Below, one piece after another: positions 35,542-43,553 of a DNA stretch of 64,000 bases. A program made the position numbers and the translations under genes. Position 1 is the first letter of the stretch. Each line of letters starts with the position of its first letter. The stretch lies in contig NZ_CP058214.1 in NCBI RefSeq assembly GCF_015482775.1, positions 1 to 64,000 on the forward strand, given 5' to 3'. The DNA is from Kaustia mangrovi (GTDB taxonomy: Bacteria; Pseudomonadota; Alphaproteobacteria; Rhizobiales; Im1). The notes beneath the pieces were generated by a model that worked only from the letters and a program-made list of their open reading frames with translations, searched no databases and had not been told where the DNA came from.

Positions 35542-36690
35542 TCAGTCTCCATCCATCGCGTTGAAGCCGAGATCGACGCCGAGTGCGCCGCCGAGCGTGC
35601 CGGCGGCCCGTTCGCGCACACCGTCGAGATGCAGCATGAGGAAGGCGACGGACTTGCGGCCTTCCTCGCTCTTCAGGTCGGTCGTGAGGAGGTCGGGATG
35701 GCCGTCGATGAAGTCGATGCCATAGAGGAGCCCGCGCGCCACCGACCGGCGGTAGTCGCCATCGGCCTCGTCGCGGTTGAGGGCGGCGCCGAGCCCTTTC
35801 GAGCCCGCACCCTCATTGCCGGCGAAGGCTTCGTGGAGGCCGGTGAGATTGGCCTGGATCGCGGGCAGGGACAGGCCGCTGCGCCAGGCTTCGGCCGCGC
35901 GCGGATTGGCCTGTCTCGGCGTGTCGCCCAGGGGCTCGCCGAGCTTCGACAGCCGGATGAACTGCAACTCGTCGGTGAAGGCCTGGAAGAAGTCCTTGAG
36001 CGTCTGGTCGACCGTTTCGGCATCCATGTCGTCCGCCAGTGCGGCAGGGCCATCGCGCCATTCCGTCTCCGTCGCCGCGGCCATGGCCTTGAGGTTTCCG
36101 GTGATCGCGGTGGCGAAGCGGCACAGGCCGGCGGCGGTCTCGTCGCCGGAGGTCAGGCGGCTTTCGGCGTTCTTGCCGTAGAGGATGCGTTCGAGCGCCG
36201 GGAACCCCTGGAGCGCCACGCTCTTGTCGGCGAGCGTTTCCGGCGTCATGGCGGACAGGTCGCCCGAGGCGAAGAGCTTGCGGAGCTGGCGACCGCCCTG
36301 GCCGTGCTTGTCCGGCCAGTATTCGAGCCGGTAGTAGCGATCCTCGCGCATGACCGGGCCGAAGCGGACATGCTGGATCGCCATCCACGCCTCGAAGGCG
36401 TCCGCATAGGCCCCGTGCACGGCGGCGAGGCCGTCGGGGGCGGGATCGGCGCAGAAGGTCCGCGCGGTCTCGTCGAGGGCCGCCGTTTCAGCGGTCAGCG
36501 CCTCGTAGCGCGGCAGGGCGTGATGGACCACGAGATCGCGTGCGATCTCCCGGCGCAGCGCCTCGCGCCCGGACGCGTCCTGCGCGGCGGCCTGCCGGGC
36601 AAGGGGAACGGCAAGGGCGAGAAGGCCGAGGAGCGCGAGAAGCCCGGCAAGGACGACAGGCGGGCTTCGGTGTCCGGTGATGGTGGCCAT
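35542..36690 (-). CDS. Imelysin family protein (second copy)
   Basis: A 382-residue imelysin with an N-terminal signal (VVLAGLLALLGLLALAVPLARQAAAQ). The helical-bundle family core includes ALPRYEALTAETAALDETARTFC, AYADAFEAWMAIQHVRFGPVMREDRYYRLEYWPDKHGQGGRQLRKL and GFPALERILYG (GxHxxE of imelysins appears here as GFPALE, so the His is absent). Imelysins are periplasmic iron-regulated proteins of undefined chemistry. It follows the di-haem gene and precedes DUF1513. Distinct from the first imelysin in size and lineage. Confidence 0.83.
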   Translation of the reverse strand: MATITGHRSPPVVLAGLLALLGLLALAVPLARQAAAQDASGREALRREIARDLVVHHALPRYEALTAETAALDETARTFCADPAPDGLAAVHGAYADAFEAWMAIQHVRFGPVMREDRYYRLEYWPDKHGQGGRQLRKLFASGDLSAMTPETLADKSVALQGFPALERILYGKNAESRLTSGDETAAGLCRFATAITGNLKAMAAATETEWRDGPAALADDMDAETVDQTLKDFFQAFTDELQFIRLSKLGEPLGDTPRQANPRAAEAWRSGLSLPAIQANLTGLHEAFAGNEGAGSKGLGAALNRDEADGDYRRSVARGLLYGIDFIDGHPDLLTTDLKSEEGRKSVAFLMLHLDGVRERAAGTLGGALGVDLGFNAMDGD

Positions 36691-36730
36691 GGTGTCTCGC
36701 GCCTCCTTTATGTCCGGGATTTGGTAAGCC

Positions 36731-38275
36731 CTATAGCGAGTTCAGGAACGCGATCAGGGCGTCGCGTTCGCGATCCGTCATGTCGATGACGCGCTGTCGC
36801 GCGGCCTCCGCCTCGCCGCCATGCCACAGGATGGCTTCCAGCAGGCTGCGCGCGCGCCCGTCATGGAGGAAGCGGGTGTGGCCGCTCACGGTCTCGGTGA
36901 GGCCGATGCCCCAGAGCGGGGCCGTGCGCCATTCGCTGCCCGTTGCCGCACCCTCGGGGAAGCCATCGGCAAGGCGCTCGCCCATATCGTGCAGCAGCAT
37001 GTCCGTATAGGGCCAGACGAGCTGGTCGCGCTGCTCCGCCGGTATGTCGGCGTCGGCGCGGGTCCTGTATTTCGGGCGATGGCAGGAGATGCAGCCCGTC
37101 TCGTAGAACAGCCGCTTTCCCTCCAGCACCTGCGGGTCGTCCACGTCGCGCCGGGCGGGGACGGCGAGATTGCGCGAATAGAAGTCGACGAGCCTGAGCA
37201 TCTCGTTGGAGACCTCCAGCCCGTCATGGCGCTTGCCCTCGCCGGTCGGCATGGCGAGGCACTCCGTCTGCCTCTGTGTGCAGTCGCCATGCGGACGGTG
37301 CACCAGCCGGGTCGACAGGCCCATATCGGTGTTGAAGGCGGTGACCACCTGGTCGAGCACCGTCGGCTGGGCCGCCTTCCAGCCATAGCGCCCCAGCATG
37401 CGCTCGCCATGGGCGTGGCTCATCGCCCGGTTGGGCTTGCCGGAGATCCCGTCGCCATCGGCGTCGTCGGGGTCGGCCCAGGCCAGAATGTCCTCCGCCG
37501 CGATGGCGTCGAGCAGTCCCAGCCCGATCATCGGATTGGCGACGCGGGCCGACATCATCGCGTCCTCCGCCATTGGCCCGTAACCGGGATCGCTGACGGA
37601 ATAGACCGGTTTGCGGAGCGTGACCGTGCGTCCGCCATTGAGTGTGACGGGAATGTCTTCGTACGCGATGTGGATATGGCCTTCCGCGGGCAGTCCCGGC
37701 ACGGCGACGTCCTGGAGCTGGTTGCCATAGGTCGGCTCGGGCGCTGTGGCGGCGGCGAGATAGTCGGCAAGCGCGTCGCGCTCGGCGTCGGCGGAAGAGG
37801 CCGGCACGGCGAGCTTCATGAGCATGGATTCCGCGTCGTCATGGGGCCAGTTGGCCGCCGGCGGATGGCCGCGCCCGTCCTTCAGGTGGCAGCGCTGGCA
37901 GGCGCGCGAATTGAACAACGGTCCAAGCCCGTCGGATGCGGTCGTGGAGGAGGGGGAGGAGACCCACAGCTTCTTGAAGATGCCGTTGCCGATCTTGAAG
38001 TCGAACTCGCGCTTGAACGGCATGTTGCCGGAGGCATGCGAGAAGGCGTTGGCATCGACGGGCTTCGTGCTCGTCGCCTCGCCGCCGGGAAAGGCCTCGC
38101 CGGGCTCGGGCCTGGAGAAATCCCGTGTCGGTGCGATCTCGGCGGCGCGCGGCGCCTTCTCGCCGCTCCATGCGGGCAGAGCGGTCTGAAATGCAAAAAC
38201 GCCCGCAAGCAGGCCTGCGAGCGCAATACCGCCGGCGAAACGGCAGGAGCGGCGGTCTCGTTCGAACATCGGCAT
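36731..38275 (-). CDS. Di-haem oxidoreductase family protein (DUF1111)
   Basis: A 514-residue secreted c-type cytochrome with signal peptide (FAGGIALAGLLAGVFAF). Haem motifs are CQRCH at 126-130 and CISCH at 395-399. Other family marks are GLGPLFNSRACQRCH and TDMLLHDMGERLADGF, with LHDGRARSLLEAILWHGGEA near the end. DUF1111 proteins resemble di-haem peroxidases/thiol oxidoreductases and often sit with imelysins. Here it lies between the two imelysin genes, pointing to periplasmic electron transfer in iron acquisition, which is inference. Start chosen at ATG 38275; 38269 also fits. Confidence 0.88.
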   Translation of the reverse strand: MPMFERDRRSCRFAGGIALAGLLAGVFAFQTALPAWSGEKAPRAAEIAPTRDFSRPEPGEAFPGGEATSTKPVDANAFSHASGNMPFKREFDFKIGNGIFKKLWVSSPSSTTASDGLGPLFNSRACQRCHLKDGRGHPPAANWPHDDAESMLMKLAVPASSADAERDALADYLAAATAPEPTYGNQLQDVAVPGLPAEGHIHIAYEDIPVTLNGGRTVTLRKPVYSVSDPGYGPMAEDAMMSARVANPMIGLGLLDAIAAEDILAWADPDDADGDGISGKPNRAMSHAHGERMLGRYGWKAAQPTVLDQVVTAFNTDMGLSTRLVHRPHGDCTQRQTECLAMPTGEGKRHDGLEVSNEMLRLVDFYSRNLAVPARRDVDDPQVLEGKRLFYETGCISCHRPKYRTRADADIPAEQRDQLVWPYTDMLLHDMGERLADGFPEGAATGSEWRTAPLWGIGLTETVSGHTRFLHDGRARSLLEAILWHGGEAEAARQRVIDMTDRERDALIAFLNSL

Positions 38276-38414
38276 GGAATGGGTCAATAACGCGTCTGTG
38301 TCGAAACGCAATGTGCAACAAGCGCGCGGGGGCGCGTGGATACGCCGCGCCGGCGGCGAGCCTGCCCGGCCACGCCCTCATGGGGGGCTGGCGGCCGGGC
38401 AGGGGATCGGTCTC

Positions 38415-39683
38415 TTATTCGAACACCTTGTCCGGGCTGTCCAGGCTGTCGGACCCCTCGAAGGCGATACCGCCCAGATCGAGCGCGGACACCGCCTGCT
38501 CGATGGCCTGGGTCTGCTCCAGAAGGGCGTCGATCGCGGCCTGGACCGCCGTATTGCCGTCCTCGTTGCCCTCGCCGATCATCTGGTCGTAGGCCTCGCC
38601 GCCTTCGGCCCGCTTGCGCAGCGCCTCCATGGCGGCGACCGTGGCGTCGAGCTTGCCGCGCAGGGCCTTGTCGGCCTCCGGCGACTTGGCGGCGACGAGC
38701 TCGGAAATGCCGGCGCCCTTGACCTCGCTGCCGTCGATCCGCGTGTAGCTGCCGAGATAGACGTTGCGGATACCGAGCTCGTCGTAATAGTGCGAGTTGT
38801 GGGTGTTGTCGGAGAAGCAGTCGTGCTCCTCCTCCGGGTCGTGCAGCAGCAGGCCGAGCTTCATGCGCTCGCCGGCGAGCTCGCCATAGGACAGGCTACC
38901 GAGCCCGGTCATGACGGTCTGCAGGCCAGCGTCCGGATCGCCGTCGAGAAGCCCGGTGCGGGCCTTGCCGCCCTCGGCCCAGTTGGCGACCATCTCCTCA
39001 AGATCGGTGATCAGGAGGTCCGCCGCCGACGTCAGATAGGCCGCGCGGCGGTCGCAATGCCCACCCGTGCAGTTTGCCGTGTCGTAGTCTGTATAGGGCC
39101 GCTCGCCCGCGCCGGCATCCGTGCCGTGAAGGTCCTGGCCCCACAGCAGGAACTCGATGGCGTGATAGCCGGTGGAGACATTCGCCTCCACGCCGCCGAG
39201 CTCGTGGAGGCTCTGAAGGAAGGCCGGCGTGATCTCGGTGGCGTCGATGGTCTCGCCGCCGATCTCGATCGTCTCGTTGGCGATCACATTGACGGCGTAA
39301 TAGGGATTGGCGTCGGACTCCATGCCATAGGAGGTGTCGACATAGTCGATCAGCCCCTCGTCGAGCGGCCAGGCGTTCACCTTGCCTTCCCACTCGTCGA
39401 CAATGGCGTTGCCGAACCGGTAGGCCTCGGTCTGCTGATAGGGCACGCGGGCGGCGAGCCACGCCTCGCGGGCGGCCGTGAGCGTCTCCTCGCTGGGGCT
39501 GTCCACCAGCGCCGCGATGGCCTCCTTGAGGGCCTTCGCGGTGATCAGCGAGTCCTCGTAGCCGGCATGCGCGATGTCGGCATAGGTCTTCAGCACGTCT
39601 TTCGGCTCCGCAGCGTTGCCTGCTCCTGCCTGGAAGCCGAGAAGGCCGGCGGCGAAAACCGCGGCCGCGATCTGTCGTTTCAT
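38415..39683 (-). CDS. irpA: Imelysin family iron-regulated protein (IrpA-like)
   Basis: A 422-residue periplasmic imelysin with signal peptide (MKRQIAAAVFAAGLLGFQAG). The family core is complete: LVDSPSEETLTAAREAWLAARVPYQQTEAYRFGNAIVDEWEGKVNAWPLDEGLIDYVD, and STGYHAIEFLLWGQDLHG with the G-x-H-x-x-E motif. Later segments are CTGGHCDRRAAYLTSAADLL and DCFSDNTHNSHYYDELGIRNVYLG. Close to the cyanobacterial IrpA and Pseudomonas-type iron-regulated proteins. Start at ATG 39683 with GGGA upstream; a TTG directly before it is less likely. Co-oriented with the Cys-rich gene upstream. Confidence 0.9.
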   Translation of the reverse strand: MKRQIAAAVFAAGLLGFQAGAGNAAEPKDVLKTYADIAHAGYEDSLITAKALKEAIAALVDSPSEETLTAAREAWLAARVPYQQTEAYRFGNAIVDEWEGKVNAWPLDEGLIDYVDTSYGMESDANPYYAVNVIANETIEIGGETIDATEITPAFLQSLHELGGVEANVSTGYHAIEFLLWGQDLHGTDAGAGERPYTDYDTANCTGGHCDRRAAYLTSAADLLITDLEEMVANWAEGGKARTGLLDGDPDAGLQTVMTGLGSLSYGELAGERMKLGLLLHDPEEEHDCFSDNTHNSHYYDELGIRNVYLGSYTRIDGSEVKGAGISELVAAKSPEADKALRGKLDATVAAMEALRKRAEGGEAYDQMIGEGNEDGNTAVQAAIDALLEQTQAIEQAVSALDLGGIAFEGSDSLDSPDKVFE

Positions 39684-39746
39684 CAAATTTCCCTTGGTTG
39701 GTTGGTCATTGTCGGTGCCCCCGTCATGCGCCCGTGGCCGCTCGTC

Positions 39747-40307
39747 CTAATGGACCACCGGCGGCGGACCGGCCTCGTCGCGCGAGGCGATGTCCTCGAC
39801 CACCTCCGGCGTCACGGCCACGAGGTGCTGGCCGATCCCGGCGAGGGTGTGGGCGAAGTCCCGCGAGGCGTCGATCACATGGCCGATGGCGATATGGCTC
39901 TCCGCCCCGGTCAGGTAGTGGGCGGCCATATGCGCCGTGCCGTTCTCGTCGTTCTGCATGGCCGAGATGGCCGATAGCGCCATGCATTCGTCGCGGCAGA
40001 CATGGCGGCAGCAGGCCGGGAAGCAGCGGATCGGGCGCTGGCTCGACTGGCGGATCGCCCGGACCCAGAACTGGAGATCGGTAACCGCGGTACGCCCGTC
40101 GCGCGCGCCGAGCTCGTTGGAGAAGACGCGCCAGGCATGCTCCCAGCAATCGATGTCGCCGAACTCGTAGCCGGCCATCCAGCAGCGGAAGCCGGTCACG
40201 ACGAGCCGTTCCGGCTGGCGCGCCAGAAGCTGGCAGGTTCCGCCCGCGGGACAGTCCCGACGGGACCCGGCGGCAAGGCCGGCCCGTGCCGCGTCGCGCT
40301 TCGTCAT
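39747..40307 (-). CDS. Cys-rich protein heading the imelysin operon, unknown function
   Basis: A 186-residue protein with no signal peptide or membrane helix and no family I can name. It is Cys-rich: CPAGGTC near the N terminus, FRCWMAGYEFGDIDCWEHAW, and the cluster RCFPACCRHVCRDEC around residues 93-107. Later come AHMAAHYLTGAESHIAIGHVIDASRDFA, which has several His residues. The pattern suggests binding of a metal or Fe/S cluster in the cytoplasm. It is the first gene after the ICE-like box and precedes irpA by 63 bases. AGGAG lies six bases before the ATG at 40307. Confidence 0.72.
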   Translation of the reverse strand: MTKRDAARAGLAAGSRRDCPAGGTCQLLARQPERLVVTGFRCWMAGYEFGDIDCWEHAWRVFSNELGARDGRTAVTDLQFWVRAIRQSSQRPIRCFPACCRHVCRDECMALSAISAMQNDENGTAHMAAHYLTGAESHIAIGHVIDASRDFAHTLAGIGQHLVAVTPEVVEDIASRDEAGPPPVVH

Positions 40308-40444
40308 GCCGGTCTCCTGCAAAGGCGCGGCGCGATAGCGAACCGTGCGGTCGTGAGTGACATTTCGCCCTCGACTGATTGGCGTTGAAGCATCGCCTCC
40401 AATACCCTACCTAACAAGTCAGGATCTCTTGGTTGAGCGGTGCG

Positions 40445-40461
40445 GTTTCAACGGTTGAAAC
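40445..40461. promoter_or_regulatory. Perfect palindrome GTTTCAA-CGG-TTGAAAC
   Basis: Seven-base arms with a three-base spacer, all perfect, about 140 bases upstream of the Cys-rich gene. The symmetry suggests a dimeric regulator, possibly RirA/Rrf2 or another iron sensor, but it does not match a consensus I can name. It does not occur at the fbpA promoter. Confidence 0.5.
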
Positions 40462-40517
40462 GGAGTGATTGTGCGCCGAAGTGATGTAAATAATCAAATA
40501 AAATCAACATGTTGTAA

Positions 40518-40532
40518 TTATAATAATTCGAA
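40518..40532. promoter_or_regulatory. ICE/Irr-like box 1
   Basis: TTATAATAATTCGAA matches the alphaproteobacterial iron control element pattern (TTAGAA-N3-TTCTAA) with one change in each arm, and matches the box before fbpA at 12 of 15 positions or better. It lies between the imelysin operon and bfd, so it could serve either or both. Confidence 0.6.
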
Positions 40533-40704
40533 TTAAAGGGTGCGGGAAGTGTTCGGGATGCCTGCGACAAAAAGACCGGCGTCTTGTCGCCTATTTTCAA
40601 TTTCTAGCCCCCTTCCGGGGTGGACGGCGCGCCCTTGCCGGTGTAATTGGACGGGGCGGATAGGGCTTGAGCCGTTTGCCGAAGGCCACGACGGGTGAAC
40701 CCCG

Positions 40705-40989
40705 ATGATCGTTTGTTCGTGTAATGTGATCACACACCGGGAAATCCGCGACGCGATTGACCGGCTGCGTACGATGTCCCCGGACTCCGTCCTGACACCG
40801 GGGCTCGTCTACCGCAGCCTCGGATACCGCCCGCGCTGCGGCGGGTGTCTCTCCCATGTCGTCCAGATCATCCACGGCCTGCCGGCCGAAGAGGCCGCCG
40901 CCGGAGCGCAGCCATGCTGCTGCCAGGCGGGCGGATGCGCCTGCATGGCCGGCGCGGATATACGCGAGCCCGAGCTTGCCGAAGGTTAG
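40705..40989 (+). CDS. bfd: Bacterioferritin-associated ferredoxin with Cys-rich tail
   Basis: A 94-residue Bfd-like [2Fe-2S] protein. The four cluster ligands are C4, C6 (VCSCN), C45 and C48 (CGGC), spaced as in Bfd, which donates electrons to bacterioferritin to release iron. Unusually the protein carries about 25 extra residues with five more Cys (CCC at 71-73, C78, C80: PCCCQAGGCAC). Bfd proteins normally end soon after the second Cys pair. It is followed 88 bases later by bfr. ATG at 40705 starts the conserved MIVCSC. Confidence 0.93.
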   Translation: MIVCSCNVITHREIRDAIDRLRTMSPDSVLTPGLVYRSLGYRPRCGGCLSHVVQIIHGLPAEEAAAGAQPCCCQAGGCACMAGADIREPELAEG

Positions 40990-41077
40990 AATCGTTCAAA
41001 ACAGAGCTTGACGTCGCCCGCCCGAGGTTGCAAACAGGAACCCTGATGGTTCGCAGCAATCGGAACGGGAGCATTCC

Positions 41078-41563
41078 ATGAAGGGCGACAAGGACGTCAT
41101 CGAATATCTCAACAAGTCGCTCACCCATGAGCTGACTGCGGTCAATCAGTACTGGCTGCACTACAGGCTCATGGACGACTGGGGCTTCACCAAGCTCGCC
41201 AAGAAGCAGCGCGAGGAGTCGATCGAGGAGATGCAGCACGCCGACAAGCTGGTGGACCGCATCATCTTCCTGGAAGGCTTCCCGAACATGCAGCAGCTCA
41301 ACCCGCTGATGATCGGCCAGAACATCCAGGAAGCGCTCGAATGCGACCTGAAGGCGGAATATTCCGCGCGCGCCCTTTATCGCGAGGCGCGTGGCGTGTG
41401 CCGCGATAAGGAGGACTATGTCTCCCAGAACCTCTTCGAGGAGCTGCTCTCCGACGAGGAAGGCCATATTGACTGGCTGGAGACCCAGCTCGACCTGATC
41501 AAGTCCATCGGCATCGAGAATTACGGCCAGCTCCAGGCCGGCGCCGCCGACGAGGGCGAATAG
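41078..41563 (+). CDS. bfr: Bacterioferritin
   Basis: A 161-residue haem-containing ferritin. Ferroxidase ligands E18, E51, H54, E94, E127 and H130 are all present and M52 is the haem ligand. The sequence runs [56 protein letters not shown] and [19 protein letters not shown]. It stores iron as ferric mineral in a 24-mer and works with the preceding Bfd. A hairpin terminator candidate follows. Bases upstream of the start contain GGGAGC. Confidence 0.97.
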   Translation: MKGDKDVIEYLNKSLTHELTAVNQYWLHYRLMDDWGFTKLAKKQREESIEEMQHADKLVDRIIFLEGFPNMQQLNPLMIGQNIQEALECDLKAEYSARALYREARGVCRDKEDYVSQNLFEELLSDEEGHIDWLETQLDLIKSIGIENYGQLQAGAADEGE

Positions 41564-41615
41564 GATCGGCTAGGATCCCGCTTCTGTCGGTCGCGGACCG
41601 GCAGGCAAGGCATGA

Positions 41616-41650
41616 ACGACGCTCCGGCCCGTCTGGTCCGGGGCGTTTTC
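41616..41650 (+). terminator. Rho-independent terminator candidate after bfr
   Basis: ACGCTCCGG and CCGGGGCGT form a stem (with one G-T wobble) around a short loop, followed by TTTT. It lies just before the convergent fbpB stop codon. Confidence 0.6.
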
Positions 41651-41651
41651 G

Positions 41652-43409
41652 TTATGGGGCCGTGGCCTTGCGGCCGGAGAGTGCGGATGCGGAGACGGTG
41701 CGCTCGGGCTCGCCCGTCCGGTTGGCGATCAGGAGACGCTGGAGATAGAAGATCGGTACGCAGCCGACCGCCACGATGGTGAGGGCGGGCAGGGCGCCCT
41801 GCTCGAACAGGTCGAAGGAGGCGAGCGTGTAGATATGCGTGGCGAGCGTGTCGAAATTGAACGGCCTGAGCAGCAATGTGGCCGGCAGCTCCTTCATCGA
41901 ATCCACGAAGACGAGGACGGCGGCGGCCCCGAGCGCGGGCTTGAGCAGCGGTAGGTGCACCTCGCGCAGCGTGCCCGTCGTGGTGCGGCCCAGCGTGCGC
42001 GCCGCCGCGTCGAGATTGGGCGAGACCTTCGAGAAGCCTGACTCGATGGCCCCCTGCGAGACGGCGAGGAAGCGGATCACATAGGCCGCGATGATGGCCG
42101 CCGCGCTGCCGGTGAGGATGAGGCCGGTGGAGACGCCGAGGAGCGTGCGTGCCCAGCCGTCGACGAGATTGTCGAGCGCCGACAGCGGCACGAGGATGCC
42201 GATGGCGAGCACGGTTCCCGGCACGGCGTAGCCGACGGAGGCGAGCCGGGTCGCCATGTGCACCAGAGGCCGCTCGTCCATCTTGCGCGCATAGGTCAGC
42301 GCGATGCCGACGACCACGGCGATGGCGGCGGCCGCACTCGACAGCGTCAGCGTGTTGAAGACATAGCCCCAGAATTCGCTTGTGAAGCCGACTTCCCAGT
42401 GGGTGAGGGCGGCGTCGATCAGCACGATGCAGGGAATGCCGAAGCCGATGAGGATGGGCAGGGCGCAGGACGCCGCAGCGAGGAGCCCGGCGAGCCCGGA
42501 GAGCGGCGTGCGCTGCAGGTTCCGGTAGCGCTTCGTGGTGTGGTGGAAGCGCTGCTGGCGCCGGCTCCAGCGCTCAAGCCACAGGAGGAACAGCACGAAG
42601 ACGAGCATGACGCAGGCGATCTGGGCTGCACCGCCCAGATTGGAGCGCTGAAGCCAGGTGGCATAGACACTGACTGTCAGCGTGTTGACGCCGAAGAACT
42701 GCACCGCGCCGATATCGTTCAGGCATTCCATGAGCGCCAGCGTGGCGCCCGCCGCGAGCGCGGGACGCGCCAATGGCAAGGCGATGCGGCGGAAGGTCTC
42801 GCCACGCGAATGGCCGAGCATGCGGCTCGCCTCCAGCACGCAGACCGATTGCTGCACGAAACTCGCCCGTGCGGTCAGATAGACATATGGGTAGAGCGCG
42901 AAGGCCATGACGAAGATCGCGCCGCCGAGCGAGCGGATCTGCGGAAACCAGTAGTCGGCGGCGCTCTGCCAGCCGAACAGCGCGCGAAGCGCGGTCTGCA
43001 CCCAGCCCGAATAGTCCCACAGCTCCATATAGGTGAAGGCCGACAGATAGGTCGGAACGGCGAGCGGCACCACGAGCAGCCACTCGAAGACGCGCCGGCC
43101 GGGGAAGTCGTACATGGTCACGAGCCAGGCCGACGACGTTCCCACGAACAGCACGACCGCGCCCACGCCAAGCATGAGCCAGACCGTCGTCATCACGGCG
43201 GCGGGCAGCACCGTGGAGAGGAGATGCGGCCAGGCGTTGCCTTCCGCATTGGTCACCGCGATGAGCAGGAGTGCAATGATCGGAGCCAGCGCGATGGCGC
43301 TCACAAGAAGGGCGACGAGCGTCCAGCCGGGCAGGGCGGGCCATGGGCGCCGGCGGGCCATCGCGGGGCGCGCGGAACCGGTGCCGCGGAGCGTCGTGCC
43401 CGCCGCCAT
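41652..43409 (-). CDS. fbpB: Ferric iron ABC transporter permease (fused, FbpB-type)
   Basis: A 585-residue inner membrane protein with two copies of the ABC permease core and about 12 helices. The EAA motif appears as LEASRMLGHSRGETFRRIALPLARPALAAG in the first half and LDAAARTLGRTTTGTLREVHLPLLKPALGAA in the second. This double architecture is the hallmark of FbpB/SfuB/HitB ferric permeases. It works with the downstream-encoded... binding protein (upstream on this strand). No ATPase gene (fbpC) is in the window. ATG 43409 has AGGAG six bases upstream; 43442 is a longer alternative. Confidence 0.9.
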   Translation of the reverse strand: MAAGTTLRGTGSARPAMARRRPWPALPGWTLVALLVSAIALAPIIALLLIAVTNAEGNAWPHLLSTVLPAAVMTTVWLMLGVGAVVLFVGTSSAWLVTMYDFPGRRVFEWLLVVPLAVPTYLSAFTYMELWDYSGWVQTALRALFGWQSAADYWFPQIRSLGGAIFVMAFALYPYVYLTARASFVQQSVCVLEASRMLGHSRGETFRRIALPLARPALAAGATLALMECLNDIGAVQFFGVNTLTVSVYATWLQRSNLGGAAQIACVMLVFVLFLLWLERWSRRQQRFHHTTKRYRNLQRTPLSGLAGLLAAASCALPILIGFGIPCIVLIDAALTHWEVGFTSEFWGYVFNTLTLSSAAAAIAVVVGIALTYARKMDERPLVHMATRLASVGYAVPGTVLAIGILVPLSALDNLVDGWARTLLGVSTGLILTGSAAAIIAAYVIRFLAVSQGAIESGFSKVSPNLDAAARTLGRTTTGTLREVHLPLLKPALGAAAVLVFVDSMKELPATLLLRPFNFDTLATHIYTLASFDLFEQGALPALTIVAVGCVPIFYLQRLLIANRTGEPERTVSASALSGRKATAP

Positions 43410-43553
43410 GGATGGCTCCTGTCCGGGTGTCGGTCCCTGCATGCCGCGTCTGCTACCCTGCTCTCAATGCCAGAAGCCGGAGAGGCGTGCGGGCGCCCCT
43501 CCGGCCTGGTGTCTCCTGCATATGGCCCTGTCCGGCCGAAGCCGGCGTAAGGC

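Larger units (their letters stand above)
40308..40704. other. Divergent promoter region of the iron island
   Basis: About 400 bases without a gene. The middle is very AT-rich for this genome and contains a perfect GTTTCAA-N3-TTGAAAC palindrome and an ICE/Irr-like box, both described separately. It separates the imelysin operon from bfd-bfr and should contain both promoters. Confidence 0.7.

Noticed and set aside
34243-36789. Open frame of 848 codons on the plus strand
   Set aside because: It lies antisense to the DUF1513 and imelysin genes, has no family resemblance and shows the Arg/Gly/Ala-rich composition of a GC-rich shadow frame.
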